Assembly: GCF_023740735.1 (NCBI RefSeq)
Contig: NZ_JAMRXH010000017.1
Coordinates: forward strand, 102,009-166,008
Direction: 5' to 3'
Origin: Nocardia sp. CDC159
GTDB lineage: Bacteria; Actinomycetota; Actinomycetes; Mycobacteriales; Mycobacteriaceae
DNA length: 64,000 bases
In this document: piece after piece, positions 26,140-33,895 of the stretch
How positions within the stretch are numbered: the stretch's first letter is position 1
How the letters are laid out: the number at the start of each line of letters is the position of its first letter
Program-made: the position numbers and the translations under genes
The notes under the pieces: generated by a model
What the model saw: the letters and a program-made list of their open reading frames with translations, nothing else
What the model was told of the DNA's origin: nothing
Databases searched by the model: none

Positions 26140-26510
26140 CGGGGCAGCCTCGCCGCGGTGGCACGCAGGGCGGCGGAGTGCGCGAGGTCGGCCTCCTCGT
26201 ACAGTCCGGCGCTGATCAGGAACGCCTCCTTCATCCGATAGGCGGCCGCGATGTACTGATCGAGCAGCGCCGCGGCATCGCGCGCCTTGCGCCCGAATCC
26301 GGCCTGTAATTGCTGCGCGGAGAAGAACCCGCCGAACCCGTCCGTCTCCGCCGCCGATTCCAACCGCTGCCGCAGCTGGCGCAGCCGCTGCGCCTGCTGT
26401 TCGTAGATCTCGGCGCAGCTGCGGGCCGCGGCCGGATCGAAGCGCACGGTGCCACTTCGGGCAGCCTGCAGGAACCGCGCGATGTCGGCCTGGCTGGTCT
26501 CGATGGTCAT
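26136..26510 (-). CDS. Helical ESX-associated protein (PE/WXG100-like partner)
   Basis: 124 residues, predicted all-helical: two long amphipathic helices (about 25-55, YEQQAQRLRQLRQRLESAAE; about 75-115, RDAAALLDQYIAAAYRMKEA) joined by GFGGFFSAQQLQ. No signal peptide. The length and helical hairpin suggest a partner for the PPE-like protein, with which it shares an ATGA overlap. There is no clear W-x-G; GFGG occupies the turn. The role is inferred from neighbours. Confidence 0.7.
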   Translation of the reverse strand: MTIETSQADIARFLQAARSGTVRFDPAAARSCAEIYEQQAQRLRQLRQRLESAAETDGFGGFFSAQQLQAGFGRKARDAAALLDQYIAAAYRMKEAFLISAGLYEEADLAHSAALRATAARLPR

Positions 26511-26603
26511 GCCTACCCCTGAGATCCGGTCGGTAGTGACTCAGCCTAATCGGTCGGCCATGTCCGGTCAGTACCTCTTGCCGGTATCGATGGCTCGAAT
26601 CGG

Positions 26604-27308
26604 TCAGTGCGGAATACGTTTTTGCAGGTGAAGCCCGATCTGCTGGGCCGAGGCGGGGACAACGTGCACATCGTCCCCGGCCCGTATCAGATAGCGGCCG
26701 TCCCCGGCGACATCGATCCAGGTGTAGTAGACCGCGGGCGGCGGATCGTCGCGATCCAGCCGCGGCTCGATGCGGATGTGGCCCTCGGCGGTATGCGGTT
26801 TCACCAGCAGCCGCCGGATCCGCGGGGCCAGCGGCGCGGTGCCGCGCACGGTCTCCTCGTCGCGCACGGCCCCCGCGGGCGCCGAGCGCGCGGGTTCGCG
26901 GCCGGGCGGCGTATCGGGCAGCAGGGCGGCGATGCGGGCGCCGAGTTTGGTGCTGTGTCCGATCGAAATCGTCACGCGGCCGCCGAAATCCGGCGAGCGG
27001 CCCGGCTCCTGCACCGCCAGCACGGCATGGTCGTAGACGGCGGCCCCGAGCGCACGGATCTCGCTGCCGGGGGTGTGGCTGCCGCCGATCGCGACCACCC
27101 GGGTATGCGGCTGCGCCAGGATGCGCAGACATGCCGACAGATCCGGATCCGACCGCAGCGGCATGCGCTCCTGCAGGTTGCGGCGCAGGGCGGCCGCCTC
27201 GTCCTCGGTGCGCGGGGATTCCAGGATGCGGATCGGGAACGGGTGGCGATCCAGATCGGTCTCCCGCCAAATGTGCGCGAACTCGTCCGGTGTGAAAGAC
27301 CAACTCAC
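26604..27308 (-). CDS. EspG-family ESX secretion chaperone
   Basis: About 234 residues from GTG at 27308 (GAAGGG lies 11 nt upstream); another GTG at 27320 would add four. The start SWSFTPDEFAHIWRETDL and the middle VYDHAVLAVQEPGRSPDFGG are the recognisable EspG pattern. EspG proteins are cytosolic chaperones that hold PE-PPE substrates before export. The two genes downstream are then its probable clients. The whole trio reads in one direction with 93 nt between EspG and the next gene. Confidence 0.82.
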   Translation of the reverse strand: MSWSFTPDEFAHIWRETDLDRHPFPIRILESPRTEDEAAALRRNLQERMPLRSDPDLSACLRILAQPHTRVVAIGGSHTPGSEIRALGAAVYDHAVLAVQEPGRSPDFGGRVTISIGHSTKLGARIAALLPDTPPGREPARSAPAGAVRDEETVRGTAPLAPRIRRLLVKPHTAEGHIRIEPRLDRDDPPPAVYYTWIDVAGDGRYLIRAGDDVHVVPASAQQIGLHLQKRIPH

Positions 27309-27609
27309 GCCGCCAAACACCCTTCACCCGATCGTCCCGAGCCTGCACGTAGCGTAGCCGGGTACCGGGCGGTCGGCCAGGCGACGCGAAAACCATTGCG
27401 CTGGGTCATCGGAAGGCCACCGAAAGGGCAGTGGGAGGGCCGGAGGAAACGAGCATCCTGTAATTGCACCCGGTGCCGCAAGAAGATGTCCCCTTCGCAA
27501 ATTGCGGTGCCCCGGATCCGGTGCGGTCCGCCCTTGCCGCACCGGGCTCGCGGTCCGGTGCCCGTGTGCGGCGCCGGGTGCGCCCGATCGCCGCGTTGGA
27601 GGTACACGG
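27309..27609. other. Divergent intergenic region, no gene seen
   Basis: About 300 bases between the espG-like gene and the DUF4254 gene. It should hold both promoters. No reading frame here looks coding on either strand, and no clear palindrome or terminator was found. Confidence 0.5.
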
Positions 27610-28110
27610 ATGTACGTACCGCAGCCGGACGGACGTGCGCAGACGCCGTCGTCCGGGCCCGTCGTGATGAGGCGACCCGCCTCCACTCCGCCCGACTGGC
27701 ACGAGTTGCTGGCCGCGTTCTGCGGGCATATCGGCGATCAACCCGAGGACCACCCCGTCACCCGCTGGGCACGCGCGCTGGCCGAACTCCACCTGGCCCG
27801 TCGCGAACAACCCCTACACGCGGCCGAGATCGATTGCCGCCGTAACGAACTGGTCGCGCGCATCGACGACTGGATCGGCGCCAACACCACCCGCGGTCCG
27901 CGCTCGGAATCCCTCGGCGCGGTCGTCGACGGCATGGCCGCCGCGCAGGTCCGCGCCACGCACCTGCTCCGCAGCGTCGACGACGTCACCGACGAGCGCG
28001 TGCACGCCGCCTGGTTCCTGCTCGCCTCCATGGCCGACGGCTGGACCGACCTGGTGGAACAGGCCTTCGGCATCCGCCCCACCGCCCGCCGCATCGTCCG
28101 CGGCGCGTGA
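27610..28110 (+). CDS. DUF4254 family protein
   Basis: 166 residues from ATG 27610; a second ATG at 27667 (MRRPAS) is possible. The body is helical: HPVTRWARALAELHLARREQ then IDCRRNELVARIDDWIGAN, which matches the DUF4254 pattern. Biochemical function is unknown; the family often occurs in actinobacterial regulatory or glycan clusters. It is followed by 380 bases with no credible gene. Confidence 0.65.
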   Translation: MYVPQPDGRAQTPSSGPVVMRRPASTPPDWHELLAAFCGHIGDQPEDHPVTRWARALAELHLARREQPLHAAEIDCRRNELVARIDDWIGANTTRGPRSESLGAVVDGMAAAQVRATHLLRSVDDVTDERVHAAWFLLASMADGWTDLVEQAFGIRPTARRIVRGA

Positions 28111-28490
28111 CGCGGGCTTCGACACCGCCCGCGTGTCGGCCCATCCCGCGTGTCGGCCCATCCCGCGCACTGCCCAAACGCCGCCAGTGCGCCGACGCCC
28201 CGGTACTGCCCATGCCCCAGCGGCCGGGTGTGCGATGCCGCGCCGACCGGATGCCGCCGCCGCTTCGACGCGCGGGCAGCGCGCCCGAGGCGATGACAGG
28301 GCGATTGTTCGGACGCCGATGTCGTGCCGCCCGAGCGCTGCCCATGCCCCACGCCGGGGCCGCGAGGGCCGCGATGGCCGAGTACGCGCCAATTCCCCAG
28401 CGCCCGAGCGTGGCTCGTGATCTCGGCGCCGTCGCGCCCTTCTCCAGCCGCTGTGGTGATCCAAGCCTCCCGGGTGGGCGGAGCAACGCG
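28111..28490. other. Non-coding stretch with a short tandem repeat
   Basis: Two perfect copies of a 17-bp unit (CCGCGTGTCGGCCCATC) lie at 28129-28145 and 28146-28162, with a third partial start. The words GCTGCCCATGCCCCA and CTGCCCATGCCCCAG recur further on. Frames through this stretch give low-complexity Arg/Gly/Ala peptides with no family resemblance. It could be a degenerate gene; nothing functional is recognised. Confidence 0.5.
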
Positions 28491-28865
28491 TCAGGAGCGG
28501 CGGCGGCGTCGGTGAGGGCCTGCGGGGCGCACCGGGTTCGGGCGGGGTGGGTCGCGGCGGGTGGCCAAGTCGAGCATGGCGAGCCCGGCATCGCGGATCA
28601 GGGTGTCCAGGTCGTCGAGGACGGACAGGACGCAGTCGCTCGCGGTGCGGATCTGCTCGGGAGTGGAGGCGTGGCCCTCGAAAATCGCTCGGACCGAATG
28701 CAATTGCAGACCGATGTCGAAAAGGTGACGGACCAGGCGGTCGTGGGCCTCGGGGACCGCTTGCGGAATACCGATCGGCACGATGTCGACGTCGAACGGC
28801 GAGGAGACGGGTTCAGCGGTCGGCGCGGGCTCGGTGCGCACACGAGCGGCCTGGTCGGCGGACAT
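28491..28865 (-). CDS. DosS/DevS-type dimerisation-domain protein lacking kinase domain
   Basis: 124 residues. The stretch EAHDRLVRHLFDIGLQLHS followed by SDCVLSVLDDLDTLIRDAGL and AMLDL matches the HisKA_3 dimerisation/phosphoacceptor region of DosS-type kinases (LHDRVIQRLFATGL-type, then DDLDTTIRDIR), with the histidine kept. There is no HATPase domain, no GAF domain and only a basic Pro-rich tail (PAGPHRRRRRS). AGGAAGG precedes the ATG at 28865. It may be a phosphotransfer or dominant-negative dimer partner, or the relic of a kinase. It lies beside the GAF-ANTAR gene on the same strand. Function is inferred only. Confidence 0.6.
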   Translation of the reverse strand: MSADQAARVRTEPAPTAEPVSSPFDVDIVPIGIPQAVPEAHDRLVRHLFDIGLQLHSVRAIFEGHASTPEQIRTASDCVLSVLDDLDTLIRDAGLAMLDLATRRDPPRPNPVRPAGPHRRRRRS

Positions 28866-28974
28866 GGCGGGCCTTCCTGCGTCGACGACGCGATCCCAGC
28901 CGCGCTACTGGACCGGGCGAACGGATACGTCAGAAGTGTAGCGCTACTGCCGCATTCGGACAGTATCCAAGTGG

Positions 28975-29685
28975 TCAAGAATTGCGCCGGATCGGTGTCG
29001 GGCGCGTCGGAACATTGAAATGCGGTGGAGTCGGATCATTTCCGGTAATCGCGCGAATGATCCCCGCCGCCACCGCGACGATTTTGATGTTCTCGTGCTG
29101 CGAGGCCACCCGCAGCACCTCGAAGGCCGCATCCCGGTCGCACCGGCGCTGTGCCATGGTGATCCCCAGCGCCTGATCGATGAGTGAGCGCGAGGCGAGC
29201 GCGGACTGCAGCTGCGCGGTCAACGCGGCCTGGCGCGCGCTCTGGATGGCCGCCGCCAGCAGGACCGCGGTGTGCGCGCTGGTCAGTGCGATGGCCGGCA
29301 GTGCGGCCGCGCCGAACATGTTCGGATGCGGCGAATACACATTGAGTGTGCCGACCGCCACCCCGTCGATTAGCAGTGGCTGGGAATGCGCCGATCGAAT
29401 TCCCCGCGCCAGCATCCGCGCCGGATAGGCCCCCCAGCGCCGCTCGTCGGTCATATCGGGGATCGCGACGGGCGCCGCGGTGTGCAATGCCTCCAGGCAC
29501 GGCCCCAATCCATGGTCGCGCGCCAATTCATCGATGAGCGAGGCATGCGGCCCGGTGGAGGCGACGGTCACCGTGTCCCCATTACGCCGCAACGTAACCG
29601 CGACCATGGGTCGATCGGGCAGCATCCGGGCGGTGATATCTGCGATCTCGCGCAGCGAATCCTCCACATTCGGGGTCGACAACAC
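28975..29685 (-). CDS. GAF-ANTAR domain regulator
   Basis: At least 236 residues. A GAF sensor domain (about 10-150, ending GVAVGTLNVYSPHPNMFG) is followed by an RNA-binding ANTAR domain (about 160-215: SRSLIDQALGITMAQRRCDR then AAFEVLRVASQHENIKI). ANTAR proteins act as antiterminators on nascent RNA. The first usual start codon is the GTG at 29685, but the same frame carries sensible coding sequence upstream (EEPFHLDEFAVGLSELTAL) back to the TAA at 29758-29760, so the true start is probably an ATA at 29748 (after AAAAAGG) or a CTG. The divergent neighbour is a PPOX-fold protein. Confidence 0.87.
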   Translation of the reverse strand: MLSTPNVEDSLREIADITARMLPDRPMVAVTLRRNGDTVTVASTGPHASLIDELARDHGLGPCLEALHTAAPVAIPDMTDERRWGAYPARMLARGIRSAHSQPLLIDGVAVGTLNVYSPHPNMFGAAALPAIALTSAHTAVLLAAAIQSARQAALTAQLQSALASRSLIDQALGITMAQRRCDRDAAFEVLRVASQHENIKIVAVAAGIIRAITGNDPTPPHFNVPTRPTPIRRNS

Positions 29686-29760
29686 CAGCGCGGTCAGCTC
29701 CGACAGCCCGACCGCGAATTCGTCGAGGTGGAAGGGTTCTTCGGGTATCCAACCTTTTTA

Positions 29761-29826
29761 GCACCGGATTGGTTTGGTCAGTAGCGATTCGGGGAACGTG
29801 GATATGAACCGGGGGCCATCCGGTGC
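29761..29826. promoter_or_regulatory. Inverted repeat between GAF-ANTAR and PPOX genes
   Basis: GCACCGGAT (29761-29769) and ATCCGGTGC (29818-29826) are perfect complements 48 nt apart, covering the whole divergent promoter region. It could be a looped or paired operator site. No clear DosR box was found here. Confidence 0.4.
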
Positions 29827-29850
29827 ACGACGATCGGGGCAGACAGGGCA

Positions 29851-30303
29851 ATGACCAGCCGAGCCGACGAATACCCGCGGTTCACGCGTCCGCCGAGCTC
29901 GGCCCAGCAGGTCTCGCGGGATCTGTCGACGGCCGAGGCACTACAGCTGCTCACCGAGGCTCGATTCGGTCGTATCGTCTACTCCCGCTATGCACTACCC
30001 ACTATCCGTCCGGTCAACCACATCGTGGACGGCGAGACGATCGTCGTCCACGCCCACCGCGGCTCCAGCCTGACCACCGACCGGCAGGTGGTGGCCTTCG
30101 AGGCCGATACCATCGACGAGCGCACCCACCGCGGCTGGTGCGTCATCGTGACGGGCACCGCCGAGCCGATCACCGATCCGCAGGAACTGGCCCGCTACCG
30201 CACCCTGCTGCGGCCCTGGCTGCCGGGTCCACGCGACCATATGGTGCGCATCCAGCCCGACATAATCACCGGTATCGAGTACCTCGACCCCGATCCGGTC
30301 TGA
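29851..30303 (+). CDS. Pyridoxamine 5'-phosphate oxidase-fold flavoprotein
   Basis: 150 residues of the split-barrel flavin/F420-binding family: STAEALQLLTEARFGRIVYS, PVNHIVDGETIVVHAHRG and VVAFEADTIDERTHRGWCVI are the typical strands. It binds a flavin or F420 cofactor rather than making PLP. Genes of this type are common in DosR-type dormancy/hypoxia regulons, and the neighbouring DosS-like fragment and GAF-ANTAR gene fit that theme. Its 3' end is 5 nt from the convergent dehydrogenase gene. Confidence 0.85.
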   Translation: MTSRADEYPRFTRPPSSAQQVSRDLSTAEALQLLTEARFGRIVYSRYALPTIRPVNHIVDGETIVVHAHRGSSLTTDRQVVAFEADTIDERTHRGWCVIVTGTAEPITDPQELARYRTLLRPWLPGPRDHMVRIQPDIITGIEYLDPDPV

Positions 30304-30308
30304 CCCGA

Positions 30309-31244
30309 TCAGTATCCGGCGGCGAGGTCGATCCGGGCGTTCAGTTCGCGACCGGCGACGAAGCGGGCGACATTGTCGGCCACACGCTCGGCGAAGGCGA
30401 CGGTGCGCAGCTGGGGCGGATTCGAATCATGCGGTGTGACAATGGCGTTCGGAAGATCCCAGAGCGGATGGCCGTCAGGGAGGGGTTCGGGGTCGGTGAC
30501 GTCGAGACCCGCCCCGCCGATCGTCCCGTCCCGCAGGGCGTCGACCAGCGCATCGGTGTCGATCAGACGGCCGCGGGCGATATTGATCACCCAGGAGTGC
30601 GGCCGCAGCTGGGACAGTTCGTCCTTGCCGATCAGCTGTCGGGTCGCGGCGGTGGCGGGGGCGGCGACCACGACATGATCGGTGCGTGGCCACACCTCCG
30701 AAAGCCGTTCGGCTGGAATGGTTTCCAGCACCGTTGGATGGTCGATCGCCCGGCCCGAGCGATTGACCGCGATGACCCGCGCCCCGAGCGGTGCGAGCAG
30801 CTCGATGAGTTCGCGGCCGATGCCTCCGGCGCCGACGACGGCGACCGTGGCGCCACGCAACGTGCCGATGCGGGGGAAGAATTCGGTCTGCCGCCAGCTG
30901 CTCGCCCGGATGTGCTCGGGTAGGTGCCGGACGCCCGCCAGCAGCAGCGCCAGCGCGTGTTCGGCCACGCTCCGGGCGAAAGCGCCCGCGGCCGAGGTGA
31001 ATACGACGTCGGGGTGCGCGTCGAAGACATCGGTCTCGAACCACTCCTCGACGCCCGCCGAGAACAGCTGGACCCATTCGATGCCCGCGGGCAGCCGCCG
31101 TGGGAAGCCCGCTGGGCCGCCGTCCCACACCAGGGCGCGGGCCCGGTCGAGATCCGACAGCGTGGCGCCGCTGCCGGTGATCGCCTGCCGGAGCAGATCG
31201 GAATGTTTGGGGCCCAGGGCGATTCGTACGGGCTCCGAGGTCAT
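30309..31244 (-). CDS. D-2-hydroxyacid dehydrogenase, NAD-dependent
   Basis: 311 residues from ATG 31244 (GGGAG 8 nt upstream); an ATG at 31259, overlapping the previous stop as TGATG, would add five residues. The Rossmann motif ATVAVVGAGGIGRELIELLA is central (about 130), with catalytic Arg in NIARGRLIDTDALVDALRDG and the Glu/His pair in VTDPEPLPDGHPLWDLPNAI then VTPHDS. It reduces 2-keto acids (glyoxylate/hydroxypyruvate class likely). It is coupled to the LigD-type polymerase gene upstream, an unexplained pairing. Confidence 0.9.
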   Translation of the reverse strand: MTSEPVRIALGPKHSDLLRQAITGSGATLSDLDRARALVWDGGPAGFPRRLPAGIEWVQLFSAGVEEWFETDVFDAHPDVVFTSAAGAFARSVAEHALALLLAGVRHLPEHIRASSWRQTEFFPRIGTLRGATVAVVGAGGIGRELIELLAPLGARVIAVNRSGRAIDHPTVLETIPAERLSEVWPRTDHVVVAAPATAATRQLIGKDELSQLRPHSWVINIARGRLIDTDALVDALRDGTIGGAGLDVTDPEPLPDGHPLWDLPNAIVTPHDSNPPQLRTVAFAERVADNVARFVAGRELNARIDLAAGY

Positions 31245-31258
31245 GCGTGGTGCTCCCA

Positions 31259-32230
31259 TCAGTCCTGCTCGTCGGTGTCCTCGTCCAGATCTACCTCGAG
31301 CTTGTCGCGATCGGCCCATTCGAGCAGCGGGCTCAGGTCGAACACCGCGTCGTCGATACCGGCGTGCAGATCGCCGAGTTCGGCGTAGCGGGCGGGGACG
31401 GTGTTGATGGTGAACTCGCGCGGATCGATATCGGGGATCTCGTCCCAGCGGACCGGCGTGGACACGGTCGCGGCCGGGTTGCCGCGCACCGAGTAGGCGG
31501 CGGCGATCGTATGATCGCGGGCGTTTTGGTTGTAATCGACGAAGAGCAGTTCGGGGTCGCGATCGCGACGCCACCAGGTGGTGGTCACGTCGTCGGGCGC
31601 GCGACGCTCGACCTCGCGGGCGAAGGCCAGCGCGGCCCGGCGCACGTCCTGGAATCCCCACTGCGGCTCTATGCGCACATAGACGTGTAACCCGTGCCCG
31701 CCCGAGGTCTTCGGCCAGCCGACCGCGCCGAGTTCGTCGAGGACCTCGTGCACCACCCCGGCCACCCGCTGCACCCGCGGCCACGGGCAATCGGGCATCG
31801 GATCGAGGTCGATACGCCATTCGTCGGGCTTCTCGGTATCGAACCGCCGCGAGTTCCAGGGATGGAATTCCACCGTCGACATCTGCACGGCCCAGATCAC
31901 ATCGGCCAGCTCCCGCACGCACAGCTCGTCGGCGTGGCGTCCGTAGCGCGGAAAGTACACGCGCACCGTGGGAATCCAGTCCGGCGCCCCGGCGGGCAGC
32001 CGCTTCTGGTGCACCTTCCCGCCCGGCAGCCCCTTGGGAAACCGATGCAGCATGCACGGCCGATCGCGCAGCGCGTTGACGATGCCGTCGCCCACGCTCA
32101 GGTAGTACTGCACCAGGTCGAGCTTGGTCGCCCCGATCTCCGGAAAGTACACCCGGTCGGGGTTCGACACGCGCACCGTACGCTCACCGACGCTCAGCTC
32201 GACGGCCGGTACCGCAGACTTGCTGGCCAC
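31259..32230 (-). CDS. LigD-type polymerase/primase domain protein (orphan PolDom)
   Basis: 323 residues from a GTG at 32230. It resembles the archaeo-eukaryotic-primase-like polymerase domain of DNA ligase D: VSNPDRVYFPEIGATKLDLV, the metal-site DLDP, GWPKTSGGHGLHVYVRI and a late VRWDEI. Mycobacteria have several stand-alone PolDom/Prim-PolC proteins that fill gaps in DNA repair with ribonucleotides. No ligase or nuclease domain is fused and no ku gene is adjacent. An acidic tail closes it (DLDEDTDEQD). A TATCGT box 7 nt before the GTG suggests leaderless transcription. Confidence 0.88.
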   Translation of the reverse strand: MASKSAVPAVELSVGERTVRVSNPDRVYFPEIGATKLDLVQYYLSVGDGIVNALRDRPCMLHRFPKGLPGGKVHQKRLPAGAPDWIPTVRVYFPRYGRHADELCVRELADVIWAVQMSTVEFHPWNSRRFDTEKPDEWRIDLDPMPDCPWPRVQRVAGVVHEVLDELGAVGWPKTSGGHGLHVYVRIEPQWGFQDVRRAALAFAREVERRAPDDVTTTWWRRDRDPELLFVDYNQNARDHTIAAAYSVRGNPAATVSTPVRWDEIPDIDPREFTINTVPARYAELGDLHAGIDDAVFDLSPLLEWADRDKLEVDLDEDTDEQD

Positions 32231-32237
32231 TCGTCCG

Positions 32238-32276
32238 ACGATAGCGACTCGATCATCGCCAGGCACGCGTTAGCGT
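32238..32276. promoter_or_regulatory. Divergent leaderless promoters (polymerase / DinB genes)
   Basis: On the minus strand TATCGT (32243-32238) lies 7 nt before the GTG at 32230. On the plus strand TAGCGT (32271-32276) lies 6 nt before the GTG at 32283. Neither start has a Shine-Dalgarno motif. Both transcripts may start at the codon. Confidence 0.5.
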
Positions 32277-32282
32277 TGGTGG

Positions 32283-32789
32283 GTGAGCCCGTGCGCCGAA
32301 TGTGGTTTCGTCTACGACCTGGACCTGGCCGCCCGGGTGTCCCGGCTGGCCATCGGGCATGCCGACGAATACGCCGACCTGCTGGGCGCGGAGCCCGCGG
32401 CGCTGCGTCGCCGCACCCGCCCCGAGGTCTGGTCCCCATTGGAGTACGCCTGCCACATGCGCGACGTGCTGCTCGTGCAGCGGGAGCGACTGCTGGCCGC
32501 CCGGCGCAGCGAGCGGCCGGTGGTCGGGCACATGGGCCGCGACGAGCGGGTCGAGCACGATGGTTACGCCCAGCAGCATCCGGACGACGTCGCGCGGCAG
32601 CTCCGGGATGCGGCGCTGCTGTTCGGCGGCGCGCTCGACCGGCTCGCGCCCGGCGACTGGGAGCGCACCCTGTACTTCCCCTTTCCCGATCCGGCCGACC
32701 CCACCGAGCGCTCGCTGCGTTGGCTGGCCGTGCACACCCTGCACGAGCTGCGCCATCATCTGCTCGACATCCGCCGCCAACTGGATTGA
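32283..32789 (+). CDS. DinB-family protein
   Basis: 168 residues forming a predicted four-helix bundle with a metal triad: His in EYACHMRDVLLVQRERLL and two in LHELRHHLLDIRRQL at the end. Actinobacterial DinB-like proteins include mycothiol/bacillithiol-dependent transferases and hydrolases; the exact reaction is unknown. An unusual N-terminal CAEC precedes GFVYDLDLAARV. GTG at 32283 lies 6 nt after a TAGCGT box. Divergent from the polymerase gene. Confidence 0.8.
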   Translation: MSPCAECGFVYDLDLAARVSRLAIGHADEYADLLGAEPAALRRRTRPEVWSPLEYACHMRDVLLVQRERLLAARRSERPVVGHMGRDERVEHDGYAQQHPDDVARQLRDAALLFGGALDRLAPGDWERTLYFPFPDPADPTERSLRWLAVHTLHELRHHLLDIRRQLD

Positions 32790-32864
32790 GGCGCAACGGT
32801 TCCGGCGTTGGATTGAACCCAATGCTCGTAGGAACAATGGAATTTATTCGACCTGCGACCGGGT

Positions 32865-33743
32865 TCAGGGGCGGCGGGTGGGGGATGTCGGGGTGGGACT
32901 GGGCGTCGGGGTGAGGGTGGGTGGCGTTGTCCTGGTGGGGGTTTGGGTCGGCCGCGAAGGTGAGGTGGAGGTCGGTGGCCGGGGCGTGGTGAGGGTGGGG
33001 CGCGGCGTGGGGGTGGGGCGGACGGTTGTGGTTCTGTTGTCCGGGAGCGTCGGGAGCGCCGGAATGCCGGGGAGGGGGACGGTACAGGCGGACGTTCGCT
33101 GCTGGACGGTGGTCGGCGTGGGGGTGGGTGTAGTGGACGAAACCGATGTGGGGGCAGGGCGGCTCGGGGATGGGCGGAGGATGCCGCAGGGGATGGGCGG
33201 GCGGCCGGGGAGGCGCAGGACGAGCTCGATTCGCAATTCCAGCCTCGGGGTCGTGGACGGGTGGTACCACGGGCTCGTGGTCGGGGGATGGGTGGTCTCG
33301 GAGGTGGTCGGGGCCTCGCTGGTGGTCGTCTCCGGGATCGTCGTCTCGGTGACGCTGTCCGCCGCGGCCTCGGTGGGGTCGGGCGTCGTGATCGACGGAT
33401 CGGTGATCGGAGTTTCGCCGGTGTCGGTGTTCGACTCGCCCACCGGCTCGGTCGAGCCGCCGGTCGACGTATCCGGTGATTCGGCAGCGGGATCCGCGGG
33501 TGGGTCGGACTCGGTGTGCTCGGGAGCCGGTTCCTGCGCGGCGGGATCGGGGACGATCTCCACCGGTGTCGTCGGGTCGAAGGTCTGGGTGTACGGGTCG
33601 TCGAAGGTGGAGGTGGATGCGGGCATCTCCGCCGCCGAACTGGTTCCGGCGCTGTTCGACGCGGTGGGGAAAGCCGCCGAGGCGGACGTCATCAAACCCA
33701 CCGCGGCCAGCGCCGACACGGTGATGGGAGCGGATATCCGCAT
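32865..33743 (-). CDS. Secreted Thr/Pro-rich protein
   Basis: 292 residues. A signal peptide (MRISAPITVSALAAVGLMTS, cleavage near ASA) is followed by a Thr/Pro/Ser/Asp/Glu-rich low-complexity chain with blocks such as TTIPETTTSEAPTTSETTHP and TPSPTPTSPT. A short more ordered part holds two cysteines (PIPCGILRP and TSACTVPLPG). Likely an O-glycosylated surface or wall-attached protein; no catalytic domain. In-frame upstream codons could lengthen it by about 25 residues. No family recognised. Confidence 0.6.
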   Translation of the reverse strand: MRISAPITVSALAAVGLMTSASAAFPTASNSAGTSSAAEMPASTSTFDDPYTQTFDPTTPVEIVPDPAAQEPAPEHTESDPPADPAAESPDTSTGGSTEPVGESNTDTGETPITDPSITTPDPTEAAADSVTETTIPETTTSEAPTTSETTHPPTTSPWYHPSTTPRLELRIELVLRLPGRPPIPCGILRPSPSRPAPTSVSSTTPTPTPTTVQQRTSACTVPLPGIPALPTLPDNRTTTVRPTPTPRPTLTTPRPPTSTSPSRPTQTPTRTTPPTLTPTPSPTPTSPTRRP

Positions 33744-33895
33744 CGACACACCGCCCTTCGCCGCCAGCGGTGCCACTGCCGACGAAAGCCATTGCCGGGC
33801 ACGGCAATACACATCGGTCACGAACGCATGGTAGAAGAACCGATCCGCGTACGCCGGGGCTTTCGGGCGGTAAGTCCCGCTCCGCGGACCAACCC

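Noticed and set aside
25057..27396. Minus-strand frame of 779 codons as one long protein
   Set aside because: Its first half runs out of frame through espG and the helical partner gene; only the part from the ATG at 26139 is coherent.
28129..28162. CRISPR-like repeat
   Set aside because: Only two directly abutting 17-bp units without spacers and no cas genes.
29761..29850. DosR box in the PPOX promoter
   Set aside because: Runs such as TTCGGGGAACG look suggestive, but the 20-bp GGGACT-type palindrome is not present.
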